Source of the DNA: Bacteroidota bacterium | GTDB lineage: Bacteria; Bacteroidota; Ignavibacteria; UBA10030; UBA6906 | DNA: 7,781 nucleotides | Reading direction: 5' to 3' | Assembly (NCBI GenBank): GCA_003541875.1 | Contig: DPLS01000402.1 | Coordinates: 1 to 7,781, forward strand | Shown: positions 1-4,950 of the stretch, piece by piece | Layout: each line of letters begins with the position of its first letter | How positions within the stretch are numbered: the first letter of the stretch is position 1 | Notes under the pieces: model-generated | What the model was told of the DNA's origin: nothing | Database searches by the model: none | What the model saw: the letters and a program-made list of their open reading frames with translations, nothing else | Position numbers and translations under genes: made by a program

Positions 1-1
1 G

Positions 2-2929
2 TTTGATAAAACCACGAAAGATGCACTCCCTGGTGCCAACGTTACGATAAAAGGGACCAGTATCGGGGCAGCGGCCAATCTGGATGGGATGTACGTTATT
101 CGCAATGCGCCGGCCGGTCAACGAACGGTTGTGGTTTCATATCTCGGATATGTTTCGACGAGTGTGGTGCTGGATATTCCCGAGGGGGGCACAGTGACTC
201 GGGACTTCTCTCTTGCGGGCACCGCAATCGAAGGAGAAGAGATTCTGGTGACAGCGCAAGCGAAAGGCCAGATGCAGGCAATCAACCAGCAGCTTGCTTC
301 GAACAAGATCGCCAATGTTGTTTCTGAAGCAAAGATTCAAGAATTGCCGGATTTCAACGCAGCACAGGCGATATCCCGTTTGCCGGGTGTTTCCACTCTC
401 CAGAGTTCGGGCGAAGCGAACAAAGTGGTGATCAGAGGTTTGGCTCCTCAATACAACGCAGTTGCTGTTGCGGGGATTACGCTCGCCTCCACGGGAAGCA
501 CGCAGGCCGGCATCTCTTCTAACCCGGATATTCCATTCACCGCGACGAATCAGGATAGAAGCGTTGACCTTACTATGGTAACTCCATACATGATCAAGTC
601 GATCTCGGTCTACAAGTCGTTGACTCCCGATTTGGATGCGAATGCCATTGGCGGTCGCGTGGAAATGGATCTGAGGGAAGCTCCCTCGGGATATCATGCT
701 GACGTCTTGTGGCAGTCCGGCTATGTGGGAAAATCCAGGGAATACGGGAATTACAGATTTGTGGCTTCCGGTAGCAACCGTTTCTTCAACGACGCCCTCG
801 GCCTGTATGTTCTCGGAAATGTGGAACAATACGACCGAAGTTCAGATAACATGAGTGCGCAGTACTCTCCGCGGAGCCATAATGTTGACTCAACTGGGTA
901 TGCACCGGTTTTCGTAACCAATGTCCAACTCAACCGTCACTTGGAAACCAGACAGCGCTACGGTGGAAACATCATTCTCGACTACACGCTCCCCTTTGGC
1001 GTTCTGCGGTCGACGAACCTGTTCAGCCGCTTAAGCTCGGATTATCAGGAGTACCAGCAACGACTACTCTATCAGGATCATAATGTCCAATACAGATACC
1101 AGGCAGGGAATAAGAAAACTGATGTGGCAATGAATACGTTGGAAGCCGATTTGGATTTTAATTTCCTGTCAATGAATTTGAAAGCTGCCAGCAACTATTC
1201 GAGAAACTATGAACCGCATTCGGCCTTTGTTATCTTTAACGAGACCGGAGCCATTCCAGGTACCTTCCCGGATAATACTCGTCCCGAAGACCTGGCGCAT
1301 TTTGTAACCCATCGTGGGCCTCAGAATGTCTATCTGTGGTCGATAAATCTGTTCAATCTTGACTTCAAAGAAAATGATCAGGTATACAAGAGTGACTTCA
1401 AAATTCCGTTCAGCGTCGGATCTGATTTCTCGGGTTCATTCAAGTTTGGCGGCGAGTACCGGTACAATCATCGCGTGAACAACCAGAACTTGCCTTACGC
1501 GAGAATGGAGCGCGGTCAGGGCACTGGAGGATCCGCGATTCAACGTGCAATTATGGATTCTCTCACCGCTCGCTATGGGCTTGTGTTGAATACTTCAGTC
1601 AGTAGATTCCCCGGAACGAATTTCACTTACCCTACCGAGGAAGATCTTCGGGGACCCTTCCTGGAAGACCGATTTGGGCCCCTTGTGTGGATTCCCAGAA
1701 CGGAGACGCTGGTTTCAATGGTTGACTACGTGGCGAATGAGCCCTCGTTCAATTCAATCAACTCGTCGGCCTCCAACGCGGGTGGATGGTTTGATGGGGC
1801 TTATGAGCACCTTGCCAACTACTACAAATACATAGAAAAGTACTATGCCGGCTACCTGATGACAGATTTGAGTCTGGGCTCTGATATCACACTGGTGGGC
1901 GGCGCCCGTTATGAGCAAGACAACTCGCTCTTTGAAGCATACAACATGAAGGACGGCCGCAATGCGGGAACCCAGATTCCCTACCCGGTCACTGTCTACC
2001 CGCAGAATCATTACTGGCTTCCGATGGTGCAAGGAAAATACAACGTGACCGACTGGGTGGACGTTCGCTATTCCTACACTCAAACACTTGCACGGCCGGA
2101 CTATACACAGCTTACACCACATTTCACGATGGACTTCAGTCGGGGACAAGTGTGGGCCGGCAACCCGAAACTCATGCCCGGGCGCGCGTACAACCACGAT
2201 GTCCAATTCACATTTCACAGCAACGACCTGGGACTCCTGTCCATTGGAGCTTTCTATAAGACCATAAAGAACTTCACGTACTATACACAATACAAACTGC
2301 ACTTGTTTCCCCTACCGGGACGGGATTCCATCGGGACATATACTGTTGGGGGTGTGTCTCCGACAGACGGAGCAACTCTGAACACATACATCAATAGTCC
2401 ATACGAAGCCACTGTCAAGGGGGTCGAGGCGGATTTTCAAACGAGGTTCTGGTATCTGCCTATTCCGTTCAATGGAGTGGTTCTCGGAATCAATTACACG
2501 CATATTTGGTCCAAAGCGACGTATCCGTTCAGGGACGACGTACCTGTGTTCATTCCGCCTCGTACAAGCTATACTGTATACCTTGACAGCACGCGGACCG
2601 GGCGGCTGATAAACCAACCCGACGACATTTTGAATGCCTATCTTGGGTATGACTACGAAGGATTTTCCGGAAGAGTGTCATGCGTGTTCCAGGGGAATTC
2701 TGTCAGTTCAATCGGAATCTTCCCGGAACAAGACAGTTTCACCAGAGACTATTTCCGGCTCGATCTCTCCGCAAGACAAAAGCTGCCGTGGGCAGGTTTT
2801 CAAGTGTTCCTCGACGTAACCAATCTCAATTCACGGAGGAATGAGTCAGCTCAGCGGTCCCTTGGCGGTTTTACTTCCGTACAGAACTATGGCGTTGCTG
2901 CAAATCTTGGAATACGGTTCACACTCTAA
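2..2929 (+). CDS. TonB-dependent outer-membrane receptor, 5'-truncated by the window edge
   Basis: This is an outer-membrane beta-barrel transporter that takes up a ligand using energy from TonB-ExbBD. The frame is open from base 2, giving 975 visible residues (numbered here from base 2). The ATG at 89 is internal, because the residues before it (DALPGANVTIKGT) belong to a carboxypeptidase-regulatory-like domain covering about residues 1-80. The plug follows, with ELPDFNAAQAISRLPGVS near 114-131, then VVIRGLAPQYN and later YKSLTPDLDANAIGGRVEMD. The barrel contains the family hallmarks TLARPDY (LARPDY at 696-701) and GNPKLMP (from 720). It ends in a strand finishing LGIRFTL, where many receptors end in F. 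From memory this pattern matches the TonB-Xanth-Caul type receptors (TIGR01782), often linked to carbohydrate uptake. Only the signal peptide and the first strand of the N-terminal domain seem to be missing. No SusD-like gene follows. The ligand cannot be named from sequence. Confidence 0.95.
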   Translation, partial: FDKTTKDALPGANVTIKGTSIGAAANLDGMYVIRNAPAGQRTVVVSYLGYVSTSVVLDIPEGGTVTRDFSLAGTAIEGEEILVTAQAKGQMQAINQQLASNKIANVVSEAKIQELPDFNAAQAISRLPGVSTLQSSGEANKVVIRGLAPQYNAVAVAGITLASTGSTQAGISSNPDIPFTATNQDRSVDLTMVTPYMIKSISVYKSLTPDLDANAIGGRVEMDLREAPSGYHADVLWQSGYVGKSREYGNYRFVASGSNRFFNDALGLYVLGNVEQYDRSSDNMSAQYSPRSHNVDSTGYAPVFVTNVQLNRHLETRQRYGGNIILDYTLPFGVLRSTNLFSRLSSDYQEYQQRLLYQDHNVQYRYQAGNKKTDVAMNTLEADLDFNFLSMNLKAASNYSRNYEPHSAFVIFNETGAIPGTFPDNTRPEDLAHFVTHRGPQNVYLWSINLFNLDFKENDQVYKSDFKIPFSVGSDFSGSFKFGGEYRYNHRVNNQNLPYARMERGQGTGGSAIQRAIMDSLTARYGLVLNTSVSRFPGTNFTYPTEEDLRGPFLEDRFGPLVWIPRTETLVSMVDYVANEPSFNSINSSASNAGGWFDGAYEHLANYYKYIEKYYAGYLMTDLSLGSDITLVGGARYEQDNSLFEAYNMKDGRNAGTQIPYPVTVYPQNHYWLPMVQGKYNVTDWVDVRYSYTQTLARPDYTQLTPHFTMDFSRGQVWAGNPKLMPGRAYNHDVQFTFHSNDLGLLSIGAFYKTIKNFTYYTQYKLHLFPLPGRDSIGTYTVGGVSPTDGATLNTYINSPYEATVKGVEADFQTRFWYLPIPFNGVVLGINYTHIWSKATYPFRDDVPVFIPPRTSYTVYLDSTRTGRLINQPDDILNAYLGYDYEGFSGRVSCVFQGNSVSSIGIFPEQDSFTRDYFRLDLSARQKLPWAGFQVFLDVTNLNSRRNESAQRSLGGFTSVQNYGVAANLGIRFTL

Positions 2930-2997
2930 GAGAGGAAACTACAGTTCGTTGGACCTAAGACGAGTTCTTTTCTAACCACAACATAAGGAGGTAAGCT
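2930..2997 (+). other. Short intergenic spacer between receptor and beta-helix gene
   Basis: This 68-base gap separates the receptor stop codon (TAA 2927-2929) from the next start. It contains no convincing terminator and no recognisable promoter. The short distance and shared strand are compatible with co-transcription of the first two genes, which is an inference. Confidence 0.6.
2985..2992 (+). promoter_or_regulatory. Strong Shine-Dalgarno site of the beta-helix gene
   Basis: AAGGAGGT sits 5 bases upstream of the ATG at 2998. It is a near-complete match to the 16S rRNA 3' end and fixes that start. Such strong sites are uncommon in Bacteroidia and Flavobacteriia, so this also bears on the lineage. 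Confidence 0.9.
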
Positions 2998-4710
2998 ATG
3001 AAATCCATTTATGGGTTGTTTTTTCTGGTGGTTGTCTTCTCCTCGCCGCTGTACGCAATCGACACTGTGTACGTTGCAAGCGGCATAGGGACTCTGAACA
3101 CTGCCGTCGATCAGAATATCGCCGATCTCAACAGCAAGGCGTTCAAGCTCGAACCCTTCGGCTTATACATACTCACAGCGACAATAACTGTTCCGGCCGG
3201 TCAACACCTTAGGGTCGTCGCGGATGACCCGGGGACAACGCAGCAGACAGCCCCCCCTCAGATCATGTGGACTCCGAGCAGCGGTGTAAACACGAGGTTC
3301 AACTTTGACTGCAACGGCGACATCACGATGAAGAACATCTGGCTGACATATATGACCACGGACGGCGCTCAGGTGGGTTCAAGTTTGCAGTTTGAGGATA
3401 ATCTACTGTCTGATCCAGAGAGGGGAACTTTCGAAGGCTGCATCTTCGATTATGCACCATGCCCGCAGAATGCGGGCGGAACCATTGGCGTATCCGCCCC
3501 GCATTTTGTAGGAACGTTCAAGAACTGCTATTTCCGGAACAACACGGACTCACACTTCCGGTATTATGGAAGAGCTGTTTCTTTCCCGTTTGGTACGACC
3601 GGCTGGCACACCGATAGTCTGTACTTCGTGAATTGCACGTTCGCGAACATGGGATACGTGTATATGCAGGAAGGGGCTGAATACGCGGATTTTGTGTGGT
3701 TTAACCATTGTACATTCCTTAACTCAGTGGTGTTTACCCTGGAGTCAGGGTGGTGGTGGTGGCTTAATGTGACCAACAGCGTTTACGTGAATGCATTCAT
3801 GTTTGGGGATTTCCTCGAGAACACAAGTCAGGACGGCGATTATCCTAACGGAGGTGCAGTCAGGATCGACAGCATATCTCAGTTCGGATTCTCAGTCCCC
3901 TTCACCGAAGTTGACCGCCACATCGTGTTCGCACACAACAGTTACTACATCGAGCAGTGGCTTCAAGACTACATGGACCATGGCAATCCCTACAGCGACA
4001 CGGCAGGCGTACGTTTCAAACCCCATCCTCAACCCATGATGAGTGAGAAGACGCGTGGCATTTTTGGCGACAACGTGACATGGCCTCACATGTCGATGTT
4101 CAATAACTACGACAACACCAATCCCAATTTTCTACTCGCCCCAACGAACATTGACAGGATCAAAATCTTCCTGCTTAAGAAGTGGACAGACAACAGTGAT
4201 ATGCCCTGGGCGTTCGATACTGCTTCGACTATCAACGGAACGTGGCCCCTGGGCGAGAACCTGAAGTACTCAAACACTACGTTGAGGTCGGCTGGCATGG
4301 GAGGTTTCCCGCTTGGGGACTTGTATCACTGGTTCAAATCAACCCATTACGCCTCATGGCAAGCACAGGAAGCGACGGAAAACGGGACCATAATGGATTG
4401 GCTTAACACTCAAGTTGTTGGTGTACAGGAAGTCGTCGGCCTTCCCACGAAAGTTGATCTTGGCCAGAACTATCCCAATCCGTTCAACCCGACGACAAGG
4501 ATAGACTATTCTGTTCCACAGAGCGGCTACGTGTCACTGAAGGTGTACAATCTTCTTGGGAAGGAAGTTGCCACGTTGGTTGCGGGCAGGCAAGAACCCG
4601 GAACCCACTATGCGTATTTTGATGGCCAAGAATTCCCGACTGGAGTGTATTTCTACAGGTTACAGACCGATCAGAATTCTATCACCAGGAAACTCGTTCT
4701 CATGAAGTAA
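2998..4710 (+). CDS. Secreted beta-helix protein with C-terminal type IX secretion (type A) sorting domain
   Basis: A complete 570-residue protein predicted to leave the cell in two steps, Sec export and then T9SS transport, ending on the surface or in the medium. Residues 1-20 are a signal peptide with likely cleavage after LYA (A20). Residues about 145-265 repeat a strand pattern with Cys or Ser at matching places (FEGCIF, FKNCYF, FVNCTF, FNHCTF, VTNSVY; C148, C177, C213, C238, S261). This suggests a right-handed parallel beta-helix of the pectate-lyase-like fold. Four tryptophans in a row lie at 252-255. Residues about 270-475 are aromatic-rich and I do not recognise them. Residues 482-570 are a T9SS type A sorting domain: QNYPNPFNPTTRIDY, VYNLLGKEVATLV, PTGVYFYRL and a final RKLVLMK. 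No catalytic residues can be assigned, so it could be a polysaccharide lyase or hydrolase, or a non-enzymatic binding protein. The start is supported by the Shine-Dalgarno site 5 bases upstream. Confidence 0.93.
   Translation: MKSIYGLFFLVVVFSSPLYAIDTVYVASGIGTLNTAVDQNIADLNSKAFKLEPFGLYILTATITVPAGQHLRVVADDPGTTQQTAPPQIMWTPSSGVNTRFNFDCNGDITMKNIWLTYMTTDGAQVGSSLQFEDNLLSDPERGTFEGCIFDYAPCPQNAGGTIGVSAPHFVGTFKNCYFRNNTDSHFRYYGRAVSFPFGTTGWHTDSLYFVNCTFANMGYVYMQEGAEYADFVWFNHCTFLNSVVFTLESGWWWWLNVTNSVYVNAFMFGDFLENTSQDGDYPNGGAVRIDSISQFGFSVPFTEVDRHIVFAHNSYYIEQWLQDYMDHGNPYSDTAGVRFKPHPQPMMSEKTRGIFGDNVTWPHMSMFNNYDNTNPNFLLAPTNIDRIKIFLLKKWTDNSDMPWAFDTASTINGTWPLGENLKYSNTTLRSAGMGGFPLGDLYHWFKSTHYASWQAQEATENGTIMDWLNTQVVGVQEVVGLPTKVDLGQNYPNPFNPTTRIDYSVPQSGYVSLKVYNLLGKEVATLVAGRQEPGTHYAYFDGQEFPTGVYFYRLQTDQNSITRKLVLMK
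3430..3792 (+). repeat. Protein-level beta-helix coil repeats in the secreted protein
   Basis: Five coil-like units share the pattern aromatic or Val, x, Asn/Gly/His, Cys or Ser, x, aromatic. The Cys/Ser positions are residues 148, 177, 213, 238 and 261, spaced 29, 36, 25 and 23 residues apart. Spacing of this size fits turns of a right-handed beta-helix, where like residues stack in ladders. The repeats are visible in the protein but are not DNA repeats. Confidence 0.65.
4441..4707 (+). other. T9SS type A sorting domain coding region
   Basis: The last 89 residues form the C-terminal signal that T9SS recognises, and which in known systems is cleaved when cargo is attached or released. Key parts are NYPNPFNPTT (491-500), the YNLLGKEVATL strand, GVYFYRL and the terminal RKLVLMK. 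A short linker rich in Val, Gln and Gly precedes it. The exact NPFNPTT form is common in Ignavibacteria, Calditrichota and related FCB groups, from general knowledge. Confidence 0.93.
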
Positions 4711-4725
4711 CACTACCCATTCATT

Positions 4726-4785
4726 TTTCCTCTCGTCCCGGTCGGAGGTTCCTTCGTGGATCTCCGGATCCGGGAGGAGATGAAA
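4726..4785 (+). other. Long imperfect hairpin after the beta-helix gene
   Basis: Bases 4726-4741 pair with 4770-4785 at 14 of 16 positions; the mismatches are 4730/4781 and 4735/4776. Inside, 4743-4751 pair with 4758-4766 over 9 positions including two G-T wobbles, leaving a loop at 4752-4757. A perfect palindrome CCGGATCCGG lies at 4764-4773. The structure begins 15 bases after the stop codon. No T-run follows it, so it is not a textbook Rho-independent terminator. It may stabilise the upstream mRNA 3' end, reduce read-through into the next gene, or be an intergenic palindromic repeat. The pairing is directly seen; the role is inferred. Confidence 0.55.
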
Positions 4786-4894
4786 GTGTTCCGCAGCAAA
4801 GGAGGTGGTTCAAGATCCAGGCAAGATTTGGTGCTCAACGACGAATGGAACTGTTGAGCAGCCTTGCGTAGTTTCATGTGGGGTTGGGAGTGTG

Positions 4895-4934
4895 TTTCAA
4901 ACAACTAACTATCCAACAACAAACCAACAACAAA
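4895..4934 (+). promoter_or_regulatory. G-free, A/C-rich untranslated leader
   Basis: Forty bases without a G on the + strand, rich in CAAC and AAC units, lie directly before the GGAGG site of the next gene. Such a leader can form very little secondary structure and would leave the ribosome binding site open. Whether it lies within the transcript depends on an unmapped start site. Confidence 0.4.
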
Positions 4935-4941
4935 GTATCTT

Positions 4942-4946
4942 GGAGG
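4942..4946 (+). promoter_or_regulatory. Shine-Dalgarno site of the FG-GAP/ASPIC gene
   Basis: GGAGG ends 4 bases before the ATG at 4951. Together with the signal peptide that starts at this codon (MKKFVRL), it fixes the start of the third gene. Confidence 0.88.
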
Positions 4947-4950
4947 AATC

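Larger units (their letters stand above)
4711..4950 (+). other. Structured 240-base intergenic region before the FG-GAP/ASPIC gene
   Basis: The gap holds, in order, the long hairpin (4726-4785), an isolated Shine-Dalgarno-like run AAAGGAGGTGG (4798-4808) with no credible start at the right distance, and a G-free leader (4895-4934) just before the real ribosome binding site. No clear sigma-70 or Bacteroidota-type (TTG / TAnnTTTG) promoter pair was found. The length leaves room for a separate promoter for the third gene. Short frames inside it, such as the ATG at 4845 (8 codons), look like chance. Confidence 0.5.

Noticed and set aside
137..829. Long minus-strand open frame of 230 codons inside the receptor gene
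   Set aside because: It lies wholly opposite the well-supported receptor plug region, has no recognisable domain or signal, and reads as an antisense shadow.
2943..2973. Weak hairpin (2943-2950 with 2959-2966) followed by a short T-rich run, a possible terminator after the receptor
   Set aside because: The stem is short, AT-rich and relies on three wobble pairs; it is too weak to call.
4797..4819. Run resembling the 3' end of 16S rRNA (AAAGGAGGTG with a nearby ATCC)
   Set aside because: Only the Shine-Dalgarno-complement core matches; the flanks do not, so it is not an rRNA remnant.
4936..4943. TATCTTGG resembling the Bacteroidota -7 promoter element
   Set aside because: It overlaps the ribosome binding site and would start transcription at the start codon; no matching TTG element is placed convincingly upstream.
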